A stretch of 64,000 bases of DNA, taken from the NCBI GenBank assembly GCA_963169915.1, contig CAUJEM010000035.1:47590-111589 (forward strand). The letters run 5' to 3'. The notes below the pieces were generated by a model. The model was given only the letters and a program-made list of their open reading frames with translations, made no database searches and was not told the origin of the DNA. Positions 34,717 to 43,208 of the stretch are shown in pieces. Position 1 is the first letter of the stretch. Every line of letters starts with the position of its first letter. Source of the stretch: Myxococcota bacterium. Lineage in GTDB: Bacteria; Myxococcota_A; Polyangia; Polyangiales; Polyangiaceae. The translations under genes and the position numbers were made by a program.

Positions 34717-36741
34717 ATGGAAAACGCGGTACGCTGGGGCCTCGTTCGCAGCGTGGGGTGGTGCCTGATGGTCGGTGGTCGAGCGGCTTCCCTTCTCCCC
34801 GGCTCACGCCGGCGGCGGCTCAGCAGCGCGGACTCGGTCCTCGCCGCCTTGGTGTTGGGCATCGTCTCGCTGCTGGTCGTGCCGCTGCCCACCTGGCTGC
34901 TCGACGGGCTGCTCGCCGCCAACCTCGCGGGCTCGGTGGTGGTGCTGCTCATCGTCTTGAACGTCACCGACGCGCTGAAGATCGCGGCATTCCCCACCTT
35001 GCTCCTGCTCACCACGCTCTTCCGGCTGGCGCTGAACGTCTCCTCCACCCGCTTGATCCTGCTCCAAGCGAACGCCGGAGAGGTCATCCAGGCCTTCGGG
35101 CAATTCGTCGTCCGAGGGAACTACGTGGTCGGCGGGGTGATCTTCCTCATCCTCACGGCCATCCAGTTCATCGTCATCGCCAAGGGCTCCGAGCGCGTGG
35201 CGGAGGTGGGCGCGCGCTTCACGCTGGACGCCATGCCCGGCAAGCAAATGGCCATCGACGCCGAGCTGCGCTCGGGCGCCATCGACAGCGCGGAGGCGCG
35301 CCGCCGGCGCCACGCGCTCGCGCGGGAGAGCCAGTTTTACGGCTCGATGGACGGCGCGATGAAGTTCGTCAAGGGCGACACCATCGCCAGCTTGCTCATC
35401 ACCCTCATCAACCTCCTGGGGGGGCTAGCCATCGGCGTGGGTCAGCGTGAGATGGACGCCGTGGAGGCGCTCAAGCGCTACGGCCTGCTCAGCATCGGGG
35501 ACGGCTTGGTGTCGCAGATCCCCGCGCTCGTCTTGGCGACGGCGGCCGGCATCCTGGTGACGCGGGTGGCGAGCGAGGCGCCCGACACCGCCCTCGGCCA
35601 GGAGCTCGGCGGCCAGCTCTTCGCGGCGCCCCGCGCGCTGCGCTCCGGCGCCTATTTCGTGCTGCTCTTGGCGCTGGTCCCGGGCCTGCCGGCCCTGCCC
35701 TTCCTCGTCATCGCGGGCCTGCTGTTCGCAGCCTCCCGCGCGAGGCCCTCCGAGCCGGAGGCCAGCGCGCACCTCGCTGGCGGGCCGCGCGCGCCCCAGG
35801 CCCCAGGCGAGGCCGCGGCGCCACGCTTCCTCCCCATGGTCGTCCCCTGGAGCCTCGAGCTCGGCCCTGGGCTCTCCGAGCTGCTCGACGACGACTACCG
35901 CGGGGAGGTCCTCAAGCGCCCCGGCGTCGCCTCGGCCATCGCGGCGCTGCGGGAGCTGACCTTTCGGGAGCTCGGCGTCCCGCTGCCCGCCTGCCAGCTC
36001 CAGGTCGAGCCGGAGCTTCCCCCTCGCGGGCTCGTCCTCTCACTCCAGGAGGTCCCCACCCTGGTCCTCGAGGTCCCGGAGGAGCTCCCGGACCAGGAGC
36101 TGGCCGGGTGGCTCATCGAGCACCTCCTGCCCACGCTGCGCCAGCGCGCCGTGGACTTCCTCGGCATCGCGGAGACCCAGGCGCTGCTCGATCGCCTGGA
36201 GCAGGTGGCGCCCGCCACGGTCCGCCAAGTGGTCCCGAAGCCCATCAGCGTGCTCACTTTGTCGGACGTCCTCCGGCGCTTGGTCGAAGAGGAGCTCAGC
36301 GTCCGGGATCTCAAGGGGATCCTGGAGGCCCTGGCCCTCGTCGGCAACACCGAGAAAGATCCGCTCAACCTCGCGGAGTTCACGCGGGCCCAGCTCCGCC
36401 GCTCCCTCAGCTTCGAGCTGACGCGCGGTGCCTCGGAGCTCGACGTCCTGCTCCTCGAGCCCACCATCGAAGAGACGCTGCGGGCGGCCATCGCGCGGAC
36501 CCCCGCCGGGAGCTACCTGACGCTGTCTCCCGCGGCTGGACGGGACGTGGTGCGCGCCATTCAGCGGGCGGCTCGCTCGGCCGGCCCCGGCGTGGTGCTG
36601 CTCACGCAGCCGGACATCCGCCGCTTCGTCCGCAAGCTCATCGCCACCGAGCTGCCGGCGCTCAAGGTCGTCAGCTACGCGGAGCTGCTCCCGGAGCTGT
36701 CGCTCCGCCCCGTGGGGGAGGCCAAGCTGGGCGCCGCGTGA
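34717..36741 (+). CDS. sctV: Type III secretion export apparatus protein, SctV/FlhA family
   Basis: The 674-residue protein has eight or so N-terminal membrane helices (about residues 38-330) and a large cytoplasmic C-terminal domain that would form the nonameric export ring. LFRLALNVSSTRLIL, ESQFYGSMDGAMKFVKGD and LLSIGDGLVSQIPALVLATAAGILVTR are diagnostic; MKFVKGD favours virulence-type SctV over flagellar FlhA. No other type III gene is in the window, so it is an orphan here. The ATG at 34717 is assumed; ATG at 34768 with GGGG upstream is an alternative start. Confidence 0.88.
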   Translation: MENAVRWGLVRSVGWCLMVGGRAASLLPGSRRRRLSSADSVLAALVLGIVSLLVVPLPTWLLDGLLAANLAGSVVVLLIVLNVTDALKIAAFPTLLLLTTLFRLALNVSSTRLILLQANAGEVIQAFGQFVVRGNYVVGGVIFLILTAIQFIVIAKGSERVAEVGARFTLDAMPGKQMAIDAELRSGAIDSAEARRRRHALARESQFYGSMDGAMKFVKGDTIASLLITLINLLGGLAIGVGQREMDAVEALKRYGLLSIGDGLVSQIPALVLATAAGILVTRVASEAPDTALGQELGGQLFAAPRALRSGAYFVLLLALVPGLPALPFLVIAGLLFAASRARPSEPEASAHLAGGPRAPQAPGEAAAPRFLPMVVPWSLELGPGLSELLDDDYRGEVLKRPGVASAIAALRELTFRELGVPLPACQLQVEPELPPRGLVLSLQEVPTLVLEVPEELPDQELAGWLIEHLLPTLRQRAVDFLGIAETQALLDRLEQVAPATVRQVVPKPISVLTLSDVLRRLVEEELSVRDLKGILEALALVGNTEKDPLNLAEFTRAQLRRSLSFELTRGASELDVLLLEPTIEETLRAAIARTPAGSYLTLSPAAGRDVVRAIQRAARSAGPGVVLLTQPDIRRFVRKLIATELPALKVVSYAELLPELSLRPVGEAKLGAA

Positions 36742-36802
36742 CCCCGCCTCTCTCGGCGGTGCCCGGCCGGACGTTCGCTGCGCGCGCGGCCGCACCTGGT
36801 GC

Positions 36803-36808
36803 TATCAC
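36803..36808 (+). promoter_or_regulatory. Candidate -10 hexamer (TATCAC)
   Basis: TATCAC ends 6 nt before the ATG at 36815 in the 73-bp gap after sctV, which suggests the deaminase gene has its own promoter. Confidence 0.35.
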
Positions 36809-36814
36809 CCCGCC

Positions 36815-37264
36815 ATGGCCGACGGGGCCCGTGCTAGCTGGGACGAGTACTTCATGGCGATCGCGCGGGTGGTCGCCACCCGCTCCACCTGCGACCGCAA
36901 GCACGTCGGCGCGGTCATCGTGCGCGACCGCATGATCCTGACGACCGGCTACAATGGCTCCATCCGGGGGCTCCCGCACTGCGACGAGGCTGGGCACTTG
37001 ATGGAGGGTGGGCACTGCGTGCGCACGATCCACGCAGAGGCCAACGCCATCGTCCAGGCGGCCCGCAACGGCGTGCGGCTCGAGGCCGGCGACATCTACG
37101 TCACGGCCTCACCCTGCTTCCAGTGCTTCAAGCTCATCGCCAACTGCGGGCTCTCACGCGTCGTCTTCGGCGAATTTTACCGCGACGAGCGCATTTATGC
37201 CTTGGCTGAGGCGCGCGCCATCCAGCTCGTCCACTTACCCCCAACGCCCGGAGCACCTCCATGA
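36815..37264 (+). CDS. dCMP deaminase family protein (ComEB-like)
   Basis: The 149-residue zinc enzyme would convert dCMP to dUMP for dTMP synthesis. STCDRKHVGAVIVRD and TTGYNGSIRGLPHCDE form the nucleotide site, THAEANAIVQAA holds the Zn-binding His and catalytic Glu, and TASPCFQCFKLI supplies the two Zn cysteines. Its length matches the single-domain dCMP deaminases. The stop overlaps the start of the second ddl (ATGA). Confidence 0.88.
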   Translation: MADGARASWDEYFMAIARVVATRSTCDRKHVGAVIVRDRMILTTGYNGSIRGLPHCDEAGHLMEGGHCVRTIHAEANAIVQAARNGVRLEAGDIYVTASPCFQCFKLIANCGLSRVVFGEFYRDERIYALAEARAIQLVHLPPTPGAPP

Positions 37265-38265
37265 ACTTGCGAGTCGCGGTCATCCAAGGCGGCCCCTCCA
37301 TCGAAGCGGAGGTGAGCCGGCGCAGCGCCGAGGCCGTCACGGAGGCGCTCGCCTCCACCGGCCACGTGGTCGAGCGGCTGGAGCTCGACGCGCGGCTCCC
37401 TGGCCTGCTCGGCGTGGAGCGGTTCGACGTCGTGTTCCCCGTGACCCACGGCGCCCTCGGTGAGGACGGCGGGCTCCAAGGGCTGCTCGAGGTGCTCGAC
37501 GTGCCCTACGTGGGCTCCGGGGTGACGGCGAGCGCGCTCGCGGCCAGCAAGCCGCACGCCAAGGCGCAGTTTCGCGCCGCAGGGCTCCCGGTGGTCGAAG
37601 ACTGGACGGTGCGCCGGGGCGCCGAGCTCCTGACGGCCGCGCGGGAGGTCCGCGCGGCGCTCGGGCCTGCCGTGGTCGTCAAGCCCGCCTCCGGCGGCTC
37701 GGGCCTCGGCGTCACCCGCGTCGCCGCGGACGCCCCCTTGGAGCAGCTCGCCGCCGCGCTCGAGCACGCGCTCGCCGATGATCCCGTCGCGCTCTGCGAG
37801 CGCTTCGTGCGTGGGCTAGAGGTCACCTGCGGGGTGCTCGATCTCGACACGCGTGGGCCGCAGGCGCTGCCCCCCACTCAGATCTTCGCGCGCGCCGCGG
37901 AGTGGTATGACTTCCAGTCGCGCTACGCGCCGGGAGGGAGCGAGCACCGCTGCCCCGCGCCGCTGCCCGCTCCCGTGCTCGCGCACCTCCAGGCGGTCGC
38001 GGTGGCGGCGCATCGCGCGCTCGGCTGTCGCGACCTGAGCCGCGCAGACTTCGTCGTCGGGGATGCCGAGCAGCTCGAGGCCGTCACGCTCCTCGAGGTC
38101 AACACCCTCCCCGGGATGACGCGGACCAGCCTGTACCCGGAGGCCGCGGGGGTCTTCGGCGTGGGGTTCCCGGAGCTCTGTGGGCGCCTGGTGCAGGCGG
38201 CGCTCGCGCGGCCACGCCGGGCGGCGGTCAACACCCGCGCGATGCCGGGCTCCAGCGCCTCCTAG
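37261..38265 (+). CDS. ddl: D-alanine-D-alanine ligase (second copy)
   Basis: The 334-residue ATP-grasp protein keeps the ligase landmarks GGPSIEAEVSRRS, THGALGEDGGLQG, YDFQSRY and LEVNTLPGMTRTSLYP. The ATP loop reads KPASGGSGLG instead of the usual GSS, a mild change. It is clearly diverged from the copy at 25152-26183, so it may differ in substrate or be used under other conditions. It is coupled to the dCMP deaminase gene by ATGA, an unusual pairing. Confidence 0.88.
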   Translation: MNLRVAVIQGGPSIEAEVSRRSAEAVTEALASTGHVVERLELDARLPGLLGVERFDVVFPVTHGALGEDGGLQGLLEVLDVPYVGSGVTASALAASKPHAKAQFRAAGLPVVEDWTVRRGAELLTAAREVRAALGPAVVVKPASGGSGLGVTRVAADAPLEQLAAALEHALADDPVALCERFVRGLEVTCGVLDLDTRGPQALPPTQIFARAAEWYDFQSRYAPGGSEHRCPAPLPAPVLAHLQAVAVAAHRALGCRDLSRADFVVGDAEQLEAVTLLEVNTLPGMTRTSLYPEAAGVFGVGFPELCGRLVQAALARPRRAAVNTRAMPGSSAS

Positions 38266-38274
38266 CGCCCAGCG

Positions 38275-38937
38275 TCAGCCCGACCTGCGCGCTGCCCGAG
38301 CCCTCAGCCTCGCCAGCACCTCGTCGCGCCCCTGAGGCGAGGGCAGCTCCACCTTGCGGCGCACGTGGCTGGGCGACGGGGGGCGCGAGGGAGAGGGCGC
38401 GCCGGCAGAGCCCACCGCGCGCGCCTCGGCCGAGGCGGCGTCGCTGCCCGCGGACGCCGCCTCGGGGCGCTCTTCGAGCGGTGGCGCGGCGACGACGGGC
38501 GGCGCGAGGCTCAGCTCTGGGCTCACCTCTGGCGGCGTGGCGCTGGGCTCGACGAGCACATCGGCGTTGCTCGGCGGGGGCGCCGAGGGGCGCGCCGGAG
38601 GGGGCAGCTCACTGGCGTGCGAGCGCGCGCCGTCACGCAGGGCCACGGCGCGGTCTAGAAACGCCTTCGTGCTCGCCCCGAAGCGCGTGAACTTCACCTG
38701 GAGTCCGCCCGGACGTGAGCCGAGCGGCGGGAGGCTGCGCAGCACCCTCCCCTCTGCGCGGATGAGCTTCGTCCCATCGGCGAGCGCGACGTCGAAGCGC
38801 ACCACCGCGTCCACCGGCAGCTCGGGCTGATCGATGAGCACCATGCTGCGGCCCGACATGGACCACGCCTCCGCCGCGAGATACGCCTCCTCCGTAGCGT
38901 AGGGGCGAGTGATTCGTAGGACGACGGGCTCGGACAC
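38275..38937 (-). CDS. PilZ-domain protein with Ala/Pro-rich C terminus
   Basis: The 220-residue protein has an N-terminal PilZ-like domain to about residue 100: SEPVVLRITRPYATEEAYLAAE, then SMVLIDQPELPVDAVVRFDVAL and a GRVLRSLPPLGSRPGGLQVKF stretch typical of myxobacterial PilZ proteins. The clear RxxxR cyclic-di-GMP motif is not obvious, so nucleotide binding is unsure. The tail is a 100-residue Pro/Ser/Ala low-complexity region ending in a basic segment. The GTG at 38937 has GGAGG 7 nt upstream. It is divergent from hisC. Confidence 0.65.
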   Translation of the reverse strand: MSEPVVLRITRPYATEEAYLAAEAWSMSGRSMVLIDQPELPVDAVVRFDVALADGTKLIRAEGRVLRSLPPLGSRPGGLQVKFTRFGASTKAFLDRAVALRDGARSHASELPPPARPSAPPPSNADVLVEPSATPPEVSPELSLAPPVVAAPPLEERPEAASAGSDAASAEARAVGSAGAPSPSRPPSPSHVRRKVELPSPQGRDEVLARLRARAARRSG

Positions 38938-39059
38938 GGGACGCCTCCAACCCCGCGATGCTAGCCCCTGAGGCGGCTCCGCTGCAAACCAGCTCGGGGC
39001 GCGCGGCTCCGCTCCCCCAGCTTCCCGTCCGCGCTGGCACGTTCTAGCCTCCCTTTTCA

Positions 39060-40139
39060 ATGAACCCGCTCGTCACCCCGGGCATCGAGTCCCTCAAACC
39101 CTACGAAGCCGGCAAGCCCATCGAGGAGCTGGCCCGCGAGCTCGGCGTCACGGACGCCATCAAGGTCGCCTCCAACGAGAACCCCCTCGGTCCCAGCCCC
39201 AAGGCGCTGCAGGCCGTTCAGCTCGCGCTCGCGAGCTGCCACCGCTACCCGGACGCGGCGACCTATCGCCTCCGGCAAGCGCTGAGTGAGCACCATGGGC
39301 TCCAGATGGCGGAGGTCTTGCCCGGCAACGGCTCCAACGAGCTGCTGGAGCTGCTCCTCCGCACCTTCACGACGCCGGCCGATCACGTCGTTTTCGGCGA
39401 GCCGGCCTTCGTCGTCTACAAACTCGCCGCCATCGCCCAGGGGACGCCCTTCACCGGCGTCCCCCTCAAGGACCACGTCCACGATCTGCCCGCCATGGCG
39501 GCGGCGGTGCGCCCCAACACCAAGCTCCTGTTCGTCGCCAACCCCAACAATCCCACGGGGACCCACGTCCCTCGCGCCGCGCTCGAGCGGCTGCTGCGCG
39601 ACGTCCCCCCCGAGGTCATCATCGTCCTCGACGAAGCCTACATGGAGTACGTGGAGGCGCCGGACTACGCCGACGGGCTCTCCCTGCGCCACCTCCGGGA
39701 GCGGCTCATCGTGCTGCGTACCTTCTCCAAGATCTATGGCCTCGCGGCGCTCCGGGTAGGGTGGGCGGGCGGCCCGGCCCACCTCCTCGACTACGTGAAC
39801 CGCGTGCGAGCCCCGTTCAACGTCAACAGCCTGGGCCAAGTCGCCGCCATCGCCGCGCTGGACGACGTGGAGCACGTCACCCGCAGCCGCGAGTCCAACC
39901 GTCGAGGGCGGGCTCGCCTCGCGGCGGCCCTGAGCGAGCTGGGGCTCGCCCAAGCGCCGAGCCAGACCAACTTCATCTGGGCCGATCTCTGGCGCCCCGG
40001 GCGGCAGGTCTACGAGGCGCTGCTCCGCAAGGGCGTCATCGTGCGGCCCTTTGGGGACAGCACCTTCGTGCGCATCACGGTGGGGACCGACGCCGAGGTG
40101 GACCGCGTCATCGGCGCGCTCCGGGAGGTGCTGGGGTGA
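39060..40139 (+). CDS. hisC: Histidinol-phosphate aminotransferase
   Basis: The 359-residue PLP enzyme converts imidazole acetol-phosphate to histidinol phosphate in histidine synthesis. ASNENPLGPSP binds the substrate phosphate, LPGNGSNELLELL and ANPNNPTGTHV line the cofactor site, LDEAYMEY holds the PLP Asp/Tyr and RTFSKIYGLAALRVG the Schiff-base Lys. TAGCCT lies 9 nt before the ATG. The stop overlaps the next gene (GTGA), starting a run of five overlapping genes. A broader aromatic aminotransferase role is possible given the neighbouring aroA-like gene. Confidence 0.93.
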   Translation: MNPLVTPGIESLKPYEAGKPIEELARELGVTDAIKVASNENPLGPSPKALQAVQLALASCHRYPDAATYRLRQALSEHHGLQMAEVLPGNGSNELLELLLRTFTTPADHVVFGEPAFVVYKLAAIAQGTPFTGVPLKDHVHDLPAMAAAVRPNTKLLFVANPNNPTGTHVPRAALERLLRDVPPEVIIVLDEAYMEYVEAPDYADGLSLRHLRERLIVLRTFSKIYGLAALRVGWAGGPAHLLDYVNRVRAPFNVNSLGQVAAIAALDDVEHVTRSRESNRRGRARLAAALSELGLAQAPSQTNFIWADLWRPGRQVYEALLRKGVIVRPFGDSTFVRITVGTDAEVDRVIGALREVLG

Positions 40140-41152
40140 GGGGCTCGGCGCTGCTGCTCGCCGTGGGGCTGGCGCTGAGCGCCTGCGGCGGCGCCAAGGA
40201 AGAGCTCGTGGTCAAGACGGGCGGCGCCACCCTGGACGCCAAGCGCATCGACGCCGATCCGCTGGCGCTGCTCCCGAGCGGCGCCGTCGGGGTGGTGTCG
40301 CTCGACGCGCGCCGCATGTTCGCCTCGAGCTTCGGCAAGGAGTTCCTCGCGCTCGTCGCGTCGCGGGTGCCGCTGCCGCCGGCGGCCGGCTTCCAGCCCG
40401 AGCGTGACTTGCAGCACCTGTACCTCGGCGCCTACACGTACACCGGCCTGGACACGGTGGGCATCGCCGTGGGCAGCTTCGACCAAGAGAAGATCGAGAG
40501 CGCCGCCGACGGCACGCAGCTCGCTCCCCTCGGGCTGCCAGTCGTCCGCAGCAGCTATGCCGGCCGCACGCTCTACACGGCGGGCAACCTCGGCTTCGCG
40601 GTCCTCACCGCGCAGACCGTCCTGCTCGGCAACGAGACCGGGATCCGGCGCGCGCTCGACCGCCTCCAAGAGGGGCGCCTCGCCCGCAGCACTCCCGGCT
40701 GGCTCCATCGGCTGATGCAGACCGACGCGCCCATGGTCGCCGGCTTCGCGCTCAAAGAGAGCGACGTCACGGACTCCCTCCGGCAGCAGCTCCCCTTCCT
40801 GGGAGGTGCGGAGACGGCGCGCATCCTCGGCAACTTCGAGCCCCCCGGGATCAACCTGGCTGGGTCCATCACCTACCCGAGCGCGGAGCGAGCGACCGCC
40901 GGCGCGGCCGAGCTCGAGCGCTCCTACGCCAACCTCGGGAGCATCACCGCGCTCACGCAGTTCCTCGGCTTCGGCAACCCCATCAAGAGCTTCGAGGTCC
41001 GGGCGCAGACGAGGGAGGCGCAATTCGTCGCAGGGCTCGATGGCGCCGGCGTCACGCAGCTCCTCGGGCTGCTGGCCCAGCTCTCGGGGATGCAGGGGCT
41101 CCCGACGCGCGTCAAGGCCAGCGAGAGCGCGCCCGTAGGGTCTCCCCGGTGA
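40136..41152 (+). CDS. Lipoprotein of unknown function (DUF3352-like layout)
   Basis: The 338-residue precursor has a signal peptide with lipobox LSAC (Cys17). The mature part is about 320 residues of mixed alpha/beta with GAVGVVSLDARRMF near residue 45 and an ETGIRRALDRLQEG segment, a layout seen in DUF3352-like envelope proteins. Two similarly organised proteins follow at 43205 and 44186. The function is unknown. The GTG overlaps the hisC stop, and its own stop overlaps the aroA-like start. Confidence 0.6.
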   Translation: MRGSALLLAVGLALSACGGAKEELVVKTGGATLDAKRIDADPLALLPSGAVGVVSLDARRMFASSFGKEFLALVASRVPLPPAAGFQPERDLQHLYLGAYTYTGLDTVGIAVGSFDQEKIESAADGTQLAPLGLPVVRSSYAGRTLYTAGNLGFAVLTAQTVLLGNETGIRRALDRLQEGRLARSTPGWLHRLMQTDAPMVAGFALKESDVTDSLRQQLPFLGGAETARILGNFEPPGINLAGSITYPSAERATAGAAELERSYANLGSITALTQFLGFGNPIKSFEVRAQTREAQFVAGLDGAGVTQLLGLLAQLSGMQGLPTRVKASESAPVGSPR

Positions 41153-42501
41153 GCCACCTCGAGGTCCACGGTCAGCCGCGCCCCCTGCGCGGCAGCGTCC
41201 CGCTGCCGAGCGAGCCTCAGCTCGGAGACCTCGCCCTCGTGCTGGCGGCCCTCTCCCGTGGCCGCTGCGAGCTGCGCGGCTTCACGGCGCCGCCCAGCAA
41301 CCTCCCCATGCTCCGCGCGCTGCGTGAGCTCGGGGTGCCCATCACGGAGCTCGACGGCGGCGCATTACGAATCGAGGGGCGCGGGCTCCACGGCCTCCGC
41401 GCGCCGCGGCGCGCGCTCGACTGCGGCGGCGCCAGCTCGAGCCTCCACCTGCTCGCGGGCGTGCTCTCGGCACAGCCCTTCGAGAGCCAGCTCACCGGTG
41501 AGGACGCGCTCGAGGCAGAGCCGCTGCTGGATCTGGTGACGCCGCTGCGTGAGCGTGGCGCGGTGGTGGACGCCGAGCCCCACCCCACCCTCACGGGCGA
41601 GCTCCGCGCGCCGCTGTGGGTCGGCCCCGCGCCCGAGGGCGGGCGCGTCGGCGGGCTCGAGTGGCTGCTCCCGCTCGGGCGCCCCCTGGTGAAGGCCAGC
41701 TTGCTCCTCGGCGGGCTCTTCGCGGCGGCGCCCACCGTGCTCCAAGAGCCCGTCCTGTCACGAGACCACACCGAGCGGCTGCTCTCCGCCTTGGAGATGC
41801 CCATCGAGGCCGTCGGCCCCCTCATCAGCTTGCACCCACCGCTGGAGCCCACCGCGCTCCGCGCCTTCACGCTCGAGCTCCCGGGGGACATGAGCGCCGC
41901 GGCCGCCTTGCTCGTGGCGGCGGCGCTGGTCTCGGGCAGCCACGTCACCACGCGCAAGACGAGCCTGAACCCCAGCCGCTCCGGGCTGCTGGACGTGCTG
42001 CGCCAAGCGGGCGTCCAAGTGGGGCTCAGCCCGCACGGCGACGTCCTGGGCGAGAGCTTCGGTGAGGTGAGCGTCATGCCAGGGCACCTGCGTGCCTTCA
42101 GCGTGAGCGGGGAGCTCGCCGTGCGGAGCCTCGACGAGCTCCCGCTGCTCGCGGCGCTCGCGGCGCGCGCCCACGGGGTGAGCGAGCTGTCCGGGTTGCT
42201 GGAGCTCCCGCGCGGCGTCCGCCAGCAGCTCTCGGCCATGGTCGGCGTGCTGCGCGCCTTCGGCGTCGCCTGCGAGGAGCGCCCTGGGAGCCTGACCATC
42301 GAAGGACGCCCCGACGCCCCACTCCAAGCCGTTCGACTCCCCCCGCTGGGCGACGCGAGCGTCACGATGGCGGCCGCCGTGCTCGCGCTCGCGGCCCAGG
42401 GAGCGAGCGTCATCGAGGGCGCCGCCGCCGTCCAAGCGCGCTTCCCGCGCTTCGCGGGCAGCTTGCGGGCGCTCGGCGCCCAGGCGAGGGTCCAGGCATG
42501 A
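41149..42501 (+). CDS. EPSP synthase (AroA)-like protein lacking most catalytic residues
   Basis: The 450-residue protein has the length and framework of 3-phosphoshikimate 1-carboxyvinyltransferase: LVKASLLLGGLFAA, LSRDHTERLL, LPGDMSAAAALLVAAALV, SLNPSRSGLLDVLR and DELPLLAALAA. Yet residues matching E. coli K22, S23, R27, N94, R100, R124, Q171, R386 and the KE(S/T)DR block are replaced (P23, Q24, L28, G94, H100, E124, L180, S404, and RGVRQ at 355-359); only the D313 equivalent (D329) persists. Ordinary EPSP synthase activity is therefore unlikely. The frame is intact, and it sits in the usual slot before cmk and rpsA, coupled to both neighbours (GTGA, ATGA). Confidence 0.85.
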   Translation: MSHLEVHGQPRPLRGSVPLPSEPQLGDLALVLAALSRGRCELRGFTAPPSNLPMLRALRELGVPITELDGGALRIEGRGLHGLRAPRRALDCGGASSSLHLLAGVLSAQPFESQLTGEDALEAEPLLDLVTPLRERGAVVDAEPHPTLTGELRAPLWVGPAPEGGRVGGLEWLLPLGRPLVKASLLLGGLFAAAPTVLQEPVLSRDHTERLLSALEMPIEAVGPLISLHPPLEPTALRAFTLELPGDMSAAAALLVAAALVSGSHVTTRKTSLNPSRSGLLDVLRQAGVQVGLSPHGDVLGESFGEVSVMPGHLRAFSVSGELAVRSLDELPLLAALAARAHGVSELSGLLELPRGVRQQLSAMVGVLRAFGVACEERPGSLTIEGRPDAPLQAVRLPPLGDASVTMAAAVLALAAQGASVIEGAAAVQARFPRFAGSLRALGAQARVQA

Positions 42502-43208
42502 CACGCCGGCGGCCCGTGGTGGCCATCGATGGACCCGCGGGCGCGGGCAAGAGCACCGTCACGCAGCTCGTCGCCCAGCGGCTCCGCTACGCGCTCATCG
42601 GCACCGGCTCCATTTATCGCGCCGTCGCGCTGCTGGCGCTGCAGGGCGGCGTGGCAGCGGACGACGGCCCAGCGCTGGCGCGCCTCGCCGCCAGCCTCTC
42701 CGAGCCTCAGGGGCTCCGCTTCATCGCCGACGAGCGGGGCGCGCAGCGCGTGCTGCTGGGGGAGCGGGACGTCACGCAGGCGCTGCGCGACGAGGAGGTG
42801 TCGCGCCTGACCAGCCAGGTGGCGGCCCTGCCCGAGGTGCGCGCGGCCCTGCTCGAGCTGCAGCGCGCGCTCGGGCGCGAGGGCGCGGTGGTGCTCGAGG
42901 GGCGGGACATCGGCACGGTGGTGTTCCCCGACGCCGAGGCGAAGTTCTTCCTCACCGCGAGCCTGGAGGTCCGCGCGGCCCGGCGGCACCGTGAGCTGCT
43001 CGCCCGCGGTGAGGCGCTGCCCCTCGAGGACGTGCAGCGCGAGGTGGAGCTTCGCGATCGGCGCGACGAGGCGCGCGAGGCGGCGCCGCTGCGGCGGGCG
43101 GACGACGCGCTGCTCGTCGACAGCAGCGCCGCGACCCCCGAGCAAGTCGCCGAGCTCATCGTGGAGCGCGTGCGGCGCGTCGAAGAGCAGCTCGCGGGCC
43201 GCGCATGA
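42498..43208 (+). CDS. cmk: Cytidylate kinase
   Basis: The 236-residue kinase phosphorylates CMP and dCMP. AIDGPAGAGKSTVTQLVAQRL is the P-loop, GTGSIYRAVAL the nucleotide-binding strand (usually TGAMYR), EGRDIGTVVFPDAEAKFFLTAS the core signature, and RDRRDEAREAAPLRRADDA the lid region. Its length is normal. The ATG overlaps the aroA-like stop (ATGA), and its stop overlaps the following lipoprotein start. The aroA-cmk-rpsA neighbourhood is common in proteobacteria. Confidence 0.94.
   Translation: MTRRRPVVAIDGPAGAGKSTVTQLVAQRLRYALIGTGSIYRAVALLALQGGVAADDGPALARLAASLSEPQGLRFIADERGAQRVLLGERDVTQALRDEEVSRLTSQVAALPEVRAALLELQRALGREGAVVLEGRDIGTVVFPDAEAKFFLTASLEVRAARRHRELLARGEALPLEDVQREVELRDRRDEAREAAPLRRADDALLVDSSAATPEQVAELIVERVRRVEEQLAGRA

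Noticed and set aside
41217..43145. A 642-codon open frame on the minus strand opposite the aroA-like and cmk genes
   Set aside because: It is antisense to two recognisable genes, has no domain and is Arg/Ser-rich, as expected from mirror frames in GC-rich coding DNA.
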